Assembly (NCBI RefSeq): GCF_000473245.1
Contig: NC_022524.1
Location: forward strand, 582,501-646,500
Reading direction: 5' to 3'
Length of the DNA stretch: 64,000 bases
From: Bacillus infantis NRRL B-14911
GTDB taxonomy: Bacteria; Bacillota; Bacilli; Bacillales; Cytobacillaceae
The number at the start of each line of letters is the position of its first letter. Position 1 is the first letter of the stretch. Shown here in pieces: positions 8,864 through 17,709 of the stretch. A program made the translations under genes and the position numbers. The notes below the pieces were generated by a model. The model had not been told where the DNA came from, ran no database searches, and saw only the letters and a list, made by a program, of their open reading frames with translations.

Positions 8864-9805
8864 TTATCGTGCAGCGGGCTGGGACTCGAGCTGCCGCAGT
8901 GCCGCGGTTATCCCCTCGCTATAAGGAGTCCTTGGAATAGGAGCAATCAGGCGTTCATATTTGGAGCCATCCAGAATAACGGGCGTTTCGTTCAGATACA
9001 TCATTTCGGCGTATTCCCTCATGAAGGGATCAAAGAGGCCAATGGACTGGATCATCCAGCGTGAGATGGGCCACAGCTTGATTGGCCTTCCGAAGTACCC
9101 GGCCAGGACTGCTTCAATCTCCTTGCCGGTGATGGTGCCGGATCCGGGAATATTCCAGTCCTCACCGTATGCCTCCTCATGCAGCGCAAGCTCTGCCAGT
9201 GCTTCGGCGGCATCTTTAATAAAAATGAATTCCCGTTCCAGATCAGTTTTGCCGAGAAAGCCTGCCTTGTTCTTGGCCATGGCCTGCCTAAACGTATAGT
9301 CAAGCAGGGTGTTACTTGTGTCAGGTCCATAGAAATCAGGGAAATGGGCGATGATGTAGCGGGTGCCTGACTTCCGGATCTGTTCAAGCAGCTCCAGGCG
9401 GATTCTGCCTTTTTTCGTATGCGGGTTCTTAACCGCACTTTCATTGACAGGGGATGCTTGCCTGCCGTAAGCATAGATATTATCTGTGTAGATGAAAGGC
9501 TTGTTCTGGATGCGGCATTCTTCGAGGATGTTGGTCATGATGGTAGATAGGCTGCCCCATTCCTGATAAGGGATATTGATGCTGTGAAAAATAAGGTCTG
9601 CCTGGGAAACGGCCTTCTTTACCTGAGCCCTGTCCATGGCATCGCATGCGATGATATCAGGCGGTATCCCCGGAATTCTGCGCAGTTTTTCCAGATTTTC
9701 GAGCGATCTTGAAGCAGCAATGACATGAAAGCCCTTATTAAGCAGCGCTTCCGTGAGGGAATAGCCCATTCCGCCGGCAGCGCCTAATACTAATGCAGTT
9801 TTCAT
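8864..9805 (-). CDS. NAD(P)-dependent epimerase/dehydratase-type SDR
   Basis: 313 residues, extended short-chain dehydrogenase fold. The N-terminal Rossmann motif reads LGAAGGMGYSL (about 7-17); the substrate half includes YTDNIYAYG, with the expected tyrosine but no clear YxxxK lysine, so catalysis may be atypical or the protein may be an NmrA-like sensor. Expression is probably repressed by the TetR protein encoded just upstream: a 15-bp operator lies 24 bases before the start. Substrate unknown. Confidence 0.8.
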   Translation of the reverse strand: MKTALVLGAAGGMGYSLTEALLNKGFHVIAASRSLENLEKLRRIPGIPPDIIACDAMDRAQVKKAVSQADLIFHSINIPYQEWGSLSTIMTNILEECRIQNKPFIYTDNIYAYGRQASPVNESAVKNPHTKKGRIRLELLEQIRKSGTRYIIAHFPDFYGPDTSNTLLDYTFRQAMAKNKAGFLGKTDLEREFIFIKDAAEALAELALHEEAYGEDWNIPGSGTITGKEIEAVLAGYFGRPIKLWPISRWMIQSIGLFDPFMREYAEMMYLNETPVILDGSKYERLIAPIPRTPYSEGITAALRQLESQPAAR

Positions 9806-9828
9806 AATGATTCTCTCCCTTTCATTTA

Positions 9829-9843
9829 TTGACCAGTGTTCAA
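9829..9843. promoter_or_regulatory. TetR-type operator before the SDR gene
   Basis: TTGACCAGTGTTCAA, a partial palindrome (TTGA..TCAA). A near-identical sequence lies before the tetR gene at 10499-10513. Confidence 0.65.
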
Positions 9844-9853
9844 TTGTTCGTTT

Positions 9854-9882
9854 AAAAAAAAGAAATGGATTCCATTTCTTTT
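9854..9882 (-). terminator. Terminator after tetR-type gene
   Basis: AAAAAAGAAATGG pairs with CCATTTCTTTTTT immediately after the stop codon; A/T runs on both sides make it usable in both directions. Confidence 0.8.
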
Positions 9883-10470
9883 TTATGATTTAGCTGCAGC
9901 CTCTAATCCGCCAATGATAAAGCGCGCGTGTGTGCGGGCAAGGCCTTGTGTTTCCTCAAACTCAGCCTCTGAGCGGCTGAAGTGGGTGACGAATCCGTGC
10001 AGGCTAATAAAAGCGGACCAGATTTGCTGGGCTGCAGGCGGCTTTGAAAGAAGGGCGGCAACCGCTTCGGCAAAGTGCCGGTAGCTTTCATAAGGAGCTT
10101 CCTGCATATAGCAGTCCAGTTCTTCATCACGGATCAGAAACATCACTTCATAATGCTTTTGATGGGTCAATCCGAAACGGATATAGCCGAGAAGGATCTC
10201 AAACAGCTTTTCTTCATTCGACAACCCTGTGCGGCCCATGATTTCCTTCAGCAGAGCATTTAATTTTTCAAACCCTTGCTCCGCTATGCCGTAGAAAAGC
10301 TCAGCTTTATTTTTAAAATGATAATAAAGGGCGCCATGGCTGCAGTTCAGGGCCTGGGCCACCTTCCTCATAGAGGCGGAGCTGTAGCCTTGTGATACAA
10401 ATAGTTCTCTTGCGGCGTCCAGGATTGCTTCTTTTGTCAGCTCAGACTGGGCAGATTTTCTTGGAGACAT
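9883..10470 (-). CDS. TetR/AcrR-family transcriptional repressor
   Basis: 195 residues. The N-terminal TetR helix-turn-helix spans about 8-55 (AILDAARELFVSQGYSS, then CSHGALYYHFKNKAELF). The C-terminal ligand domain is divergent, as usual. The ATG at 10470 is used since AAAGGTGAT lies just before it; a GTG three codons upstream overlaps that site. It is 38 bases upstream of the SDR operator and both promoters carry the same 15-bp site, so it probably represses itself and the SDR gene. Inducer unknown. Confidence 0.88.
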   Translation of the reverse strand: MSPRKSAQSELTKEAILDAARELFVSQGYSSASMRKVAQALNCSHGALYYHFKNKAELFYGIAEQGFEKLNALLKEIMGRTGLSNEEKLFEILLGYIRFGLTHQKHYEVMFLIRDEELDCYMQEAPYESYRHFAEAVAALLSKPPAAQQIWSAFISLHGFVTHFSRSEAEFEETQGLARTHARFIIGGLEAAAKS

Positions 10471-10498
10471 GATGATCACCTTTGCTGAATATATTTTA

Positions 10499-10513
10499 TT
10501 GAACAGTGGTTAA
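10499..10513. promoter_or_regulatory. TetR-type operator before tetR gene
   Basis: TTGAACAGTGGTTAA, matching the site at 9829-9843 at 13 of 15 positions; located 29 bases before the repressor start. Confidence 0.65.
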
Positions 10514-10669
10514 TTAAATTATATGCATTCAAAAAGGAATTTTCAACCATATTAATAAAAAGCAGCCAGTTTTTATTAAAACTTCACACAAGAAAAGGAT
10601 TCCCGGGCCGCTAAAGAGGGAATCTGATAAGATGGATACATAAGTTTATTTTTGCAAAGGGGTACTATC

Positions 10670-11197
10670 ATGGAAAATAAAAAATTTTGCCGGGAGTCTT
10701 TTGTCGTAAAAACGAGCATTGTGCTCCCGCCGGATACAAATAATTATGGAACTTTATTTGGCGGCAGGCTGATGGCCTATATTGATGATGTTGCAGCCAT
10801 CTCGGCTATGCGCCATGCCAGGATGAATGTGCTGACAGCTTCTACTGACTCTGTCGATTTCCTCCATCCGATCTATGAAAGCAATTCCGTCTGTCTGGAA
10901 TCTTTCGTCACTTATACAGGAAGATCTTCAATGGAAATCTTCGTCAAGGTCATTGCCGAGGACCTGATCACAGGAGAGAGGAATGTCTGCGCCGTCTCAT
11001 TCCTGACTTTTGTCGCAATAGATGATCAGGGCAAGCCGACTGCAGTGCCGCAGGTTGTCCCGGAAACAGAAGAAGAGAAAAGTCTTCATGAATCAGCCAA
11101 GGAGCGCCTCGAAATCCGCAAAAAACGCCGGAAAGACAGCGAAGCGCGAGCAAATAAATATGGTGCAGACCTTCCCTGGCAGCGGGACAGGGGATGA
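10670..11197 (+). CDS. Acyl-CoA thioesterase (hotdog fold, YkhA-like)
   Basis: 175 residues of the acyl-CoA hydrolase hotdog family. The sequence PPDTNNYGTLFGGRLMAYIDDVAAI holds the catalytic Asn/Asp region seen in BACH/YkhA/YciA enzymes. It hydrolyses acyl-CoA thioesters to free acid and CoA in the cytosol. The ATG at 10670 follows AAAGGGG; an in-frame TTG at 10652 overlaps that site. The charged C-terminal tail (about 130-175) is typical of the Bacillus form. It stands alone and ends in a terminator. Confidence 0.9.
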   Translation: MENKKFCRESFVVKTSIVLPPDTNNYGTLFGGRLMAYIDDVAAISAMRHARMNVLTASTDSVDFLHPIYESNSVCLESFVTYTGRSSMEIFVKVIAEDLITGERNVCAVSFLTFVAIDDQGKPTAVPQVVPETEEEKSLHESAKERLEIRKKRRKDSEARANKYGADLPWQRDRG

Positions 11198-11206
11198 CCG
11201 GCACAC

Positions 11207-11238
11207 GAAGGAGCAGCTGGAAGAGCTGCTTCTTTTTT
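11207..11238 (+). terminator. Terminator after thioesterase gene
   Basis: AAGGAGCAGCT pairs with AGCTGCTTCTT (one G-U pair) and runs into seven T residues. Confidence 0.8.
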
Positions 11239-11315
11239 TGCCGAGATCAGAGCAAAAAGATGAAAGGAAATGGTAGAATATAGGAAAAGTCTATATTGAA
11301 GGAGAGAATAGGAGC

Positions 11316-11795
11316 TTGAATAAACGGGGAATTTTAGTTCTTGTTGTTCTTTTATTGGCAGCAGCGGGCGGCGGCTGGACGTATGCAAGGGGAAATATGC
11401 ATGAATATGACTACACACAGGAAACGAAGCAGCTAAAAAGGGAAAAGCTGCCGATGGCAATCAAGCTGCCGGAAAGAATGCCTTTCCCTGACATGAAAGT
11501 ATGGGAAACCTATTCAGACGGTGTTGGCCAGGTGGAAATGGCTTTTATGAATAAAAACAAAAACACCGTGGAGCTGGTCATTAAAAAAGAAGAATTTGAG
11601 TACCAGGAAGGGTTAAAGCAGGAAGAGGTCCGAATCGGAGACCTGGAAGGCTTATTTATTCCAGATGATGGCGATAAAAGGATTCTGTACTGGGAGGATG
11701 AAGGCATCCACTATCAAATTACATATATACCATTATTGACGCCTGGCGAAGTCAGCCGAACCCAGATGATCAAGATGGCAGAGTCTTTTAATTAA
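11316..11795 (+). CDS. Membrane-anchored protein of unknown function
   Basis: 159 residues starting at TTG, with GGAGAGAATAGGAG upstream. An N-terminal hydrophobic helix (about 5-20, ILVLVVLLLAAAGGGW) acts as signal anchor; the rest is an extracytoplasmic, charged domain. The C-terminal half (MAFMNKNKNTVELVIKKEEF to YIPLLTPGEVSR) resembles the DUF4367-like folds in Bacillus anti-sigma and sporulation lipoproteins, but I cannot confirm that. It lies 38 bases upstream of a GNAT gene and may be co-transcribed with it. Confidence 0.6.
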   Translation: MNKRGILVLVVLLLAAAGGGWTYARGNMHEYDYTQETKQLKREKLPMAIKLPERMPFPDMKVWETYSDGVGQVEMAFMNKNKNTVELVIKKEEFEYQEGLKQEEVRIGDLEGLFIPDDGDKRILYWEDEGIHYQITYIPLLTPGEVSRTQMIKMAESFN

Positions 11796-11832
11796 GATAA
11801 ATTTAGGAAGCTGGTTAAGCGGAGGGGTTGAA

Positions 11833-12294
11833 TTGGAAGTTATCATAAAGGCTTCAACTGAGCATATTGAGAGTATCTTAAATTTAAGGATTCTTCTCTT
11901 AAAAGAGCTGGGTGAGCTGGCATCGCCTAAAGAGGAAGACATACTTTCCGCGGCAACAAGGGATTATCTTCAAGTAGCTTTAGCTAACGGGGAATTTATC
12001 TCTTATCTCGCGGAGAGAGATGGAAAAATGGCAGCCTCCAGCGGGATTGCTATTTTCCGAAGGCCTCCTTATCCGGGGAACATTAAAGGAGTGGAAGCTT
12101 ATATTCTGAACATGTATACACTGCCGGAATTCCGCGGACTTGGCATTGGGAAGAGGCTTTTGCAGGAATGTTTGGATGAATGCAGGGCCAGGGGAGTCAA
12201 GAGGGTTTGGCTCCATGCTTCCCAGGACGGCGAGCCGCTCTACAGAAAAGCTGGCTTCACTGGAAATAAAGGAGAATTGGAGCTGCTGCTCTAA
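11833..12294 (+). CDS. GNAT-family N-acetyltransferase
   Basis: 153 residues starting at TTG (GGAGGGG upstream). Motif A for acetyl-CoA binding reads LPEFRGLGIGKRLLQ (about 97-111), preceded by the strand LNMYTL and followed by the helix ECLDECRARGVKRVWLHAS. The enzyme transfers an acetyl group to an unknown amine. A pair of hairpins lies downstream. Confidence 0.85.
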   Translation: MEVIIKASTEHIESILNLRILLLKELGELASPKEEDILSAATRDYLQVALANGEFISYLAERDGKMAASSGIAIFRRPPYPGNIKGVEAYILNMYTLPEFRGLGIGKRLLQECLDECRARGVKRVWLHASQDGEPLYRKAGFTGNKGELELLL

Positions 12295-12345
12295 AAATTC
12301 CGAGATGTTTTTGTAAAGATGATGTTGTGATAGAGACACTAACCT

Positions 12346-12412
12346 CACACAAGGCGGCTGCAAGGCTTTGTGTGTTTTCTGGAGCTCCCAGTATACTGGG
12401 CGGCTTTTTTTC
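12346..12412 (+). terminator. Two tandem hairpins after GNAT gene
   Basis: First: CACACAA with TTGTGTG, then TTTT (12346-12378). Second: CCCAG TATA CTGGG extended by AGC/GGCT, then seven T residues (12383-12412). The second is a convincing terminator. Confidence 0.7.
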
Positions 12413-12546
12413 TGCACGCAGTTAATTTTCCTCCAGCCAACTTACTTGCTTGCTTCTTAATTAGTTAAGGGGACACAATAAGATTGCTCTAGACCCACCC
12501 GATTCCTGCCTGCTATTATAGTCAAGTGCTAAAAAGGAGGTCCGGG

Positions 12547-13419
12547 ATGGAAGAACAAAAGTATAAGGATCTGAAGCTTGGGGAGCGCGGGGCCATCATA
12601 AGCATCATCGCTTACATATGCCTTTCGGTCCTTAAGCTCGCAGTAGGATATATAAGTGACTCGGCTGCCCTGAAGGCAGACGGTTTAAATAATACAACGG
12701 ATATTATCGCATCTATCGCAGTATTGATCGGACTGAAGATATCGCAGCGGCCGCCTGACCAGAATCATGGCTATGGTCATTGGAAGAGCGAGACGATCGC
12801 CTCCATGGTTGCTTCGTTCATCATGGCTGCTGTCGGACTGCAGGTGTTAATAGATGGAGCAGCTTCCATTTTTGATGGGGGGAAGGAAACGCCGCCTGAT
12901 ATCATCGCGGCCTATACAGGCATCTTTTCAGCGCTAGCCATGTATTTTGTCTACCGGTATAATAAGCGGCTGGCTGATAAAATTAAAAGCAAAGCCGTCA
13001 TGGCTGCGGCGAAGGATAATTTATCCGATGCCTGGGTGAGTATCGGTACGGCCATCGGGATCTTTGGTTCGCAATTGAAAATGCCCTGGCTTGATACCGT
13101 AACAGCCATCATTGTCGGGCTGCTGATCTGCAAGACTGCCTGGGATATATTCATACAGGCCTCACATGACCTTTCCGACGGATTTGATGAAAATTTGCTC
13201 CTCAAATACAGCGACGAAATCCTGAAGGTGTCCGGCGTAAAGGGCATTAAAGCAATCAAGGGAAGGAATTACGGCAATAATGAAGTATTGGATGTAGTCA
13301 TCCTGGTCAATTCAACCCTGGATATCAGGCAAGCGCATGATATCGCCACACATGTGGAAAAAGTGCTGATGAAGGATCACGGGGTTTACGATGTCCATGT
13401 TCATGTGGAGCCTAATTAA
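12547..13419 (+). CDS. Cation diffusion facilitator (probable Mn(II) exporter)
   Basis: 290 residues, CDF family. The membrane half holds the metal-site residues in SDSAALKADGLNNTTDI (D..D pattern) and HGYGHWKSE, with the second HD-type site in AAKDNLSDAWVS; the C-terminal cytosolic domain ends VHVHVEPN. It is close to the B. subtilis MneS/MneP (YeaB/YdfM) manganese exporters as I recall them, so Mn(II) efflux driven by proton exchange is likely. Start at 12547 follows AAAAAGGAGG. No metal-sensing riboswitch is visible upstream. Confidence 0.87.
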   Translation: MEEQKYKDLKLGERGAIISIIAYICLSVLKLAVGYISDSAALKADGLNNTTDIIASIAVLIGLKISQRPPDQNHGYGHWKSETIASMVASFIMAAVGLQVLIDGAASIFDGGKETPPDIIAAYTGIFSALAMYFVYRYNKRLADKIKSKAVMAAAKDNLSDAWVSIGTAIGIFGSQLKMPWLDTVTAIIVGLLICKTAWDIFIQASHDLSDGFDENLLLKYSDEILKVSGVKGIKAIKGRNYGNNEVLDVVILVNSTLDIRQAHDIATHVEKVLMKDHGVYDVHVHVEPN

Positions 13420-13483
13420 GGGGAGGAAGGGGCAGTTTAGACTGTCTCTTTTTTATCGTTAAGGGGGATCCTGGTTTGATGGG

Positions 13484-13618
13484 GCTGTTGATTTCCGTTC
13501 CAGGCACTTCGCTTTCCGCGGGGCGGAGTTGAGCCTCCTCGGAGCAAGCTCCTGTGGGGTCTCAACTCTTCCGCTATTTCCCGCAGGAGTCTACGTGCCT
13601 TGCACTCCAATCAACAGG
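13484..13618. repeat. MITE-like palindromic intergenic element
   Basis: A ~135-bp element with imperfect inverted ends: CTGTTGATTTCCGTTCCAGG on the left matches, on the opposite strand, CTGTTGATTGGAGTGCAAGG on the right. Inside, GGAGTTGAG/CTCAACTCTTCC and GGAGC/GCTCC nest into a long hairpin. No ORF. It has the look of repeated non-coding elements scattered in Bacillaceae genomes. Confidence 0.7.
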
Positions 13619-13678
13619 CTCTTTGAACATTGTTGGGCAAAAGCCACAAGTTCCAATAATTAATCCAAACAGACTTAA

Positions 13679-13716
13679 AAAAGGAGGTGCGGAAAATCTC
13701 TTCCGCACCTCCTTTT
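13679..13716 (-). terminator. Strong bidirectional terminator downstream of tat/DUF3243 genes
   Basis: A 16-bp perfect stem (AAAAGGAGGTGCGGAA with its complement) around six bases; on the minus strand it is followed by a T run. It lies about 100 bases past the end of the minus-strand DUF3243 gene. The remaining bases of the 13420-13820 gap hold nothing else I recognise. Confidence 0.85.
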
Positions 13717-13820
13717 GTCTGCCAATGAACCAAAAAGGGTCCATTTTTCATTTTTACTAAACAGCCCCATCCAAAATATTATCCTAATCTATTAAGCAGT
13801 CCTAACAATTTCCTGGTCTA

Positions 13821-14165
13821 TCAAGCAGCCCCATCCGCAAATTTCAAAAGCAGATGTGACAGTTTCTCTTTTTCTTCATCATTTCCGGCTTTCCATAATT
13901 CCTTCAGCAGCTTTTCTTCGCGGTTTTGCGGGTCGACATTTTGAGCAAGATATTCTGCGATCTTTTTTGCTGTAGCGGCAAGCTGCTCTTCATTTAAACC
14001 GATCTTCTTGCCAAGCTCGATCCGCTCCGCCAGGTAGCCTCGGAACTCGTCAAAGCTGCTTAAGATATCCGCTGCCTTGTCTTCTGAAATCCTGCTGACA
14101 GTATCCTCAATATTATTCTCGTTCAGTTCGCCATTCTCATTTACCATATGGTTTTGTTCTGACAT
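13821..14165 (-). CDS. DUF3243 domain protein (YmfJ-like)
   Basis: 114 residues. The core ILSSFDEFRGYLAERIELGKKIGLNEEQLAATAKKIAEYLA is the DUF3243 signature, a small all-helical domain of unknown function in spore formers; here it is extended at both ends. I use the ATG at 14165, preceded by GGAGGGATCAG; the in-frame start at 14216 lacks a site. It lies downstream of tatC on the same strand. Confidence 0.82.
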   Translation of the reverse strand: MSEQNHMVNENGELNENNIEDTVSRISEDKAADILSSFDEFRGYLAERIELGKKIGLNEEQLAATAKKIAEYLAQNVDPQNREEKLLKELWKAGNDEEKEKLSHLLLKFADGAA

Positions 14166-14238
14166 TCCTGATCCCTCCGTGTGATGAAGTCTATGATTCT
14201 TCAATACCTCGCCCATTCGTCTTTTAAACTAGCAGGCA

Positions 14239-14970
14239 TTAAACCTCTGTTGCCTGCAGTGCTGCTTCCTGCCTGAGGATTTTGCGGAATGACAGCTTTG
14301 ACAGCAGGATGCCGACTTCATATAATCCGATCAGCGGAATGAGGACGATCATCTGCGAAAACAGATCAGGCGGTGTAATCAAGGCAGAAACGACTGCAAG
14401 TACGAGATAGGCATACTTGCGCATCGAGCTTAACTGCTTTGGTGTGACGATATTGATGGTTGTCAGGAACATCAGCATCAGCGGTACCTCGAACAGGAAG
14501 CCGAATGGAATGGTGGACATCATCATGAATGAAAAATATTCCCTCGCTGTGATCATCATATCAAAATGATGATTGCCCAAATTGATCAGAAACCGGTAGA
14601 CGGTAGGGAAGATGATGTAAAACCCGAATGCAATGCCTCCGGCGAAGCTTAAAAAGATGGCAGGAAGGTACATGACTGTGGTTTTGCTTTCTTTCTCAGT
14701 CAATGCCGGCTTCACAAAGATCCACAGCTGGTAAGCGATGAAAGGGAGGGAGAGGCCGAGGCTGATGCAGCCGGCAATCCCGGTGTACAGCCTCACCACA
14801 TCCAGCGGCCCCAGCATGACCAGCTTATATTCCTGGGAAAGGAGGGGGAGCAGCTTGTTAATGAACACGAACGACAAGATAAAGCAGGCTAGAAAAAAGA
14901 TCAGTGACCGGATGATTGCTTTCCTGAGATCGGTTATATGTTCAACAAGTGTTTGCTCATCGGTTTTCAT
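14239..14970 (-). CDS. tatC: Twin-arginine translocase subunit TatC
   Basis: 243 residues with six transmembrane helices. The conserved N-terminal LVEHITDLRKAIIRS and the first periplasmic loop are in place. TatC recognises the twin-arginine signal of folded exported proteins and recruits TatA. It follows tatA by 18 bases. The operon order gluconate-dehydrogenase-like subunits, tatA, tatC suggests a translocase dedicated to the Tat substrate encoded upstream, like TatAd-TatCd with PhoD in B. subtilis. Confidence 0.95.
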   Translation of the reverse strand: MKTDEQTLVEHITDLRKAIIRSLIFFLACFILSFVFINKLLPLLSQEYKLVMLGPLDVVRLYTGIAGCISLGLSLPFIAYQLWIFVKPALTEKESKTTVMYLPAIFLSFAGGIAFGFYIIFPTVYRFLINLGNHHFDMMITAREYFSFMMMSTIPFGFLFEVPLMLMFLTTINIVTPKQLSSMRKYAYLVLAVVSALITPPDLFSQMIVLIPLIGLYEVGILLSKLSFRKILRQEAALQATEV

Positions 14971-14988
14971 TGTAATCCCTCCCTGCTG

Positions 14989-15204
14989 TTAGATCTGCTG
15001 GTTCTTATCCTTGGACAGATCCGCTTTTTTTGCTGTGTCTTCTTCATCGTCATCATTCATCAGGCTGTTGGCTGATTTCTTGAACTCGGATAAAGTCTTC
15101 CCGAAGGCTGAACCGATTTCAGGCAGTTTTTTCGGTCCAAAGATGATCAGGGTGATGACGAGAATGATGATTAAGCCGGGAATGCCGATATTAGTGAATC
15201 CCAT
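14989..15204 (-). CDS. tatA: Sec-independent translocase pore subunit TatA
   Basis: 71 residues: a short N-terminal transmembrane helix (about 6-21), the [22 protein letters not shown] hinge and amphipathic helix, then an acidic tail, exactly the TatA/E pattern. It oligomerises to let folded proteins pass the membrane. AAAAGGAGTG lies before the start. In operon with tatC (downstream) and the oxidoreductase genes (upstream, 20 bases). Confidence 0.95.
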   Translation of the reverse strand: MGFTNIGIPGLIIILVITLIIFGPKKLPEIGSAFGKTLSEFKKSANSLMNDDDEEDTAKKADLSKDKNQQI

Positions 15205-15224
15205 TTCTTTTCACTCCTTTTCAT

Positions 15225-16934
15225 TTATACAAGGGCTCCGCCTTGTTTGCTGTATTTGATGATGCCTTCTGCGGCACGGTAGGCAAATGCGCCGACAGTC
15301 CCGGTAGGATTGTAGCCGCCATTATGGGCAAATGCAGATGCTCCGACTACAAAGACGTTCTCTGCATCCCACATCTGCAGATAATTGTTCACTGCTGACG
15401 TTTCCGGTTCAGCCCCCATGATGACACCGCCAGTGTTATGTGTGGTCTGGTAAGGGACGATATCATAATGCTCAAGCGGACTGCGGTCATTGACCAGGTT
15501 TGCGCCCATTTCCTTCATGATATTGTCGGTGATCTTGCCGATATAGTTATACAAATTCTTGTCCTGCTGGGTGAAGTCATACGTCAGCCTCAATAGCGGA
15601 AGCCCGAATGCATCTTTGTAGGATGGATCAAGATCAAGATAATTGTACTGTGTCGGCATGGATGCACCCTGGGTCCCGATATTCAGGTGGCGTGTATAAT
15701 ATTTAACAGACTGCTGCTTGAATTCTTTACCCCATCTTGGCGTATCCTGCGGCACCGGATTTGTCTGGATCGGGCGCTTTCCTGATTGATTCAGGGAAAT
15801 GGAGCCCCCATGGATAAAGTCGACTTCAGAATGGTCGAAATTGTCTCCGTTATAATCATCGACAGAGGCACCGAGTGCACCTGCTCCCATGAATGTATTG
15901 AACTGCTCTTCATCAAAGAATCCGGTTGAGCCCGGCAGAATCTGATAGCAGTAATTTTTCCCGATGACGCCCTGTCCGGTTTCCGGATTATAAGGCCTGC
16001 CAAGGTTTGAAGACAGCAGCAGGCGTGCATTATTCATGACATAGCTTGTCAGAACGACGATGTCTGCTGGCTGGATGAATTCTTCCTTTGTCAGCACATC
16101 GACATATCTGACTCCGGTTGCCTTCGTTCCGTCATGAAGGACCTCGGTTACATTGGAATAGGTGCGGAGCTCGAAGTTTCCAGTATCCTTTGCATAAGGG
16201 ATGACTGAAACCGTTGGATCCGCTTTTGCGCCATATTCACAGCCGAAGCGCTCGCAGAAAGCACAGTACTGGCAGGCTGCCATTTTGGCGCCATATTGGT
16301 TCTCATAAGCCTGGCTCATGTTGGCAGAAGGCATGTGGTAAGGCTTCATTCCCAGGTTCTTAGCCGCATCCTTGAAGCGCTTGGTGAGAGGCGTTTCCTT
16401 CATTGGCGGGTTTGGATAAGGATTGGACCTTTTGCCGCCGAACGGATTTTCCTCGCCGCCGATGCCGGCTGTTTTTTCAAAAGTATCGTAATATGGTTCA
16501 AGTTCATCATAGGTGATGCCCCAGTCCTGTACCTGGAGGCCCTTTATTTTGTTTTCGCCGTACTTTGCCACCGTTTGTGACTTGATTTCAAAATCATAAG
16601 GCAGGAAACGGAAGGTATGGCCATTCCAGTGCACACCTGAACCGCCAAGCCCTTCCCCAAGCAGGAATGATCCGAGCTGGCGCATCGGCAAAGCCCGTTC
16701 CTTTGCAGTGTTTCGGAAAGTGAGTGTTTCTTTTGATAAATCCTGCATCAATTCGTAGCGGATCGCGTAGCGCAGCTCATCATGGACAACATAATAGTCC
16801 TTGACGCCCCTTTCCTTACCGCGTTCAAGCCCGACAACCTTCATGCCCTGTTTAGCGAGCTCGGCGGAAATGATGCCGCCTGCCCATCCTACTCCGACTA
16901 CCACTACATCTGTCTTTGGTAAAGTTTTTGCCAT
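15225..16934 (-). CDS. GMC-type oxidoreductase, gluconate 2-dehydrogenase-like large subunit
   Basis: 569 residues, FAD-dependent GMC family. The N-terminal dinucleotide motif is VGVGWAGGIISAELAKQG; a GLGGSGVHWNG segment and the C-terminal HNGGYNPTGTVGAFAYRAAEGI complete the FAD site. A cysteine cluster (CQYCAFCERFGC, about 223-234) may hold a metal or disulfide. No signal peptide of its own: the partner subunit carries the Tat signal, so the pair is probably co-exported. Likely reaction: oxidation of a sugar or sugar acid with electrons passed to a c-type cytochrome. Substrate not certain. Confidence 0.85.
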   Translation of the reverse strand: MAKTLPKTDVVVVGVGWAGGIISAELAKQGMKVVGLERGKERGVKDYYVVHDELRYAIRYELMQDLSKETLTFRNTAKERALPMRQLGSFLLGEGLGGSGVHWNGHTFRFLPYDFEIKSQTVAKYGENKIKGLQVQDWGITYDELEPYYDTFEKTAGIGGEENPFGGKRSNPYPNPPMKETPLTKRFKDAAKNLGMKPYHMPSANMSQAYENQYGAKMAACQYCAFCERFGCEYGAKADPTVSVIPYAKDTGNFELRTYSNVTEVLHDGTKATGVRYVDVLTKEEFIQPADIVVLTSYVMNNARLLLSSNLGRPYNPETGQGVIGKNYCYQILPGSTGFFDEEQFNTFMGAGALGASVDDYNGDNFDHSEVDFIHGGSISLNQSGKRPIQTNPVPQDTPRWGKEFKQQSVKYYTRHLNIGTQGASMPTQYNYLDLDPSYKDAFGLPLLRLTYDFTQQDKNLYNYIGKITDNIMKEMGANLVNDRSPLEHYDIVPYQTTHNTGGVIMGAEPETSAVNNYLQMWDAENVFVVGASAFAHNGGYNPTGTVGAFAYRAAEGIIKYSKQGGALV

Positions 16935-16953
16935 GATATCCCCCGATTTCTAT

Positions 16954-17709
16954 CTAGTTTGTATAAGAATGAAGTGCTTTTGGTTCGATTTCCATAAATT
17001 CGTCTGATTCGATTTTGTCTATGTAGCTCATCTGATGCCCCGGGAAGTCCTTCATCTTCCAGCCTTCCATGCCGATGTTTCCGCTGTAAGCCGGATCCGC
17101 ATAGACTCCTTCTATCGTTGCGGCCCTGAGCTGATTGAAAAAGGTCTTGGAAGACACGCCGCGAATTTTAACTTTATCAGCCTCAAAATCTTTCAGAATC
17201 TCATCCTGCTGATCTCCTTCCAGATCGGCGAAGCCCTTCATGAACTTCTCCTGGCTGTAGGATTCAATCCGGTCAATCCCGGTATCAAACATTTCATTCC
17301 TCTTAAGAGGCGATTGATAGCCCTGGAAATTGGAGCCTGGGAAAAATGGGCCCTGCATATACTCCCGTGCATTATTGCCCCACGCACCTGCCAGCTGATG
17401 GTCGATGAAAAAGGGCACCCCGAGTTCGATTGCGCCAGGACCGGTTTCGTCCTGTGGATAAATGCGCTCGACTGCCTGCTGCAGCACTTCGAATTTCTGC
17501 GGGTTTGTAAAATAAAGCGGTGCCTGCTGATGTGAATTGGACGAGCTGTGTCCTTCAGAGTTGGAGCTGGACGCCTGTTCAGAACCGTTCATCCTGGATC
17601 CGATCAGTCCCCCGAGCAGCCCGCCACCAACCAATCCACCTGCAACATAGCTGGAATTGCGTATGAATTTACGTCTCGACATTTTTGAACCAGTCGATTG
17701 GTCAGCCAT
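16954..17709 (-). CDS. Gluconate 2-dehydrogenase subunit 3 family protein, Tat-exported
   Basis: 251 residues. An N-terminal twin-arginine signal MSRRKFIRNSSYVAGGLVGG fits S-R-R-x-F-x with a glycine-rich hydrophobic core. The mature part belongs to the gluconate 2-dehydrogenase subunit 3 family. The start at 17709 has AAGGAGGAAC upstream; a longer in-frame reading to 17766 lacks one. Nineteen bases upstream of the FAD subunit; tatA and tatC follow, which makes this the probable cargo signal for the complex. Confidence 0.88.
   Translation of the reverse strand: MADQSTGSKMSRRKFIRNSSYVAGGLVGGGLLGGLIGSRMNGSEQASSSNSEGHSSSNSHQQAPLYFTNPQKFEVLQQAVERIYPQDETGPGAIELGVPFFIDHQLAGAWGNNAREYMQGPFFPGSNFQGYQSPLKRNEMFDTGIDRIESYSQEKFMKGFADLEGDQQDEILKDFEADKVKIRGVSSKTFFNQLRAATIEGVYADPAYSGNIGMEGWKMKDFPGHQMSYIDKIESDEFMEIEPKALHSYTN

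Noticed and set aside
13554-13760. 68-codon ORF
   Set aside because: Runs through the MITE-like element and a terminator; not protein-like.
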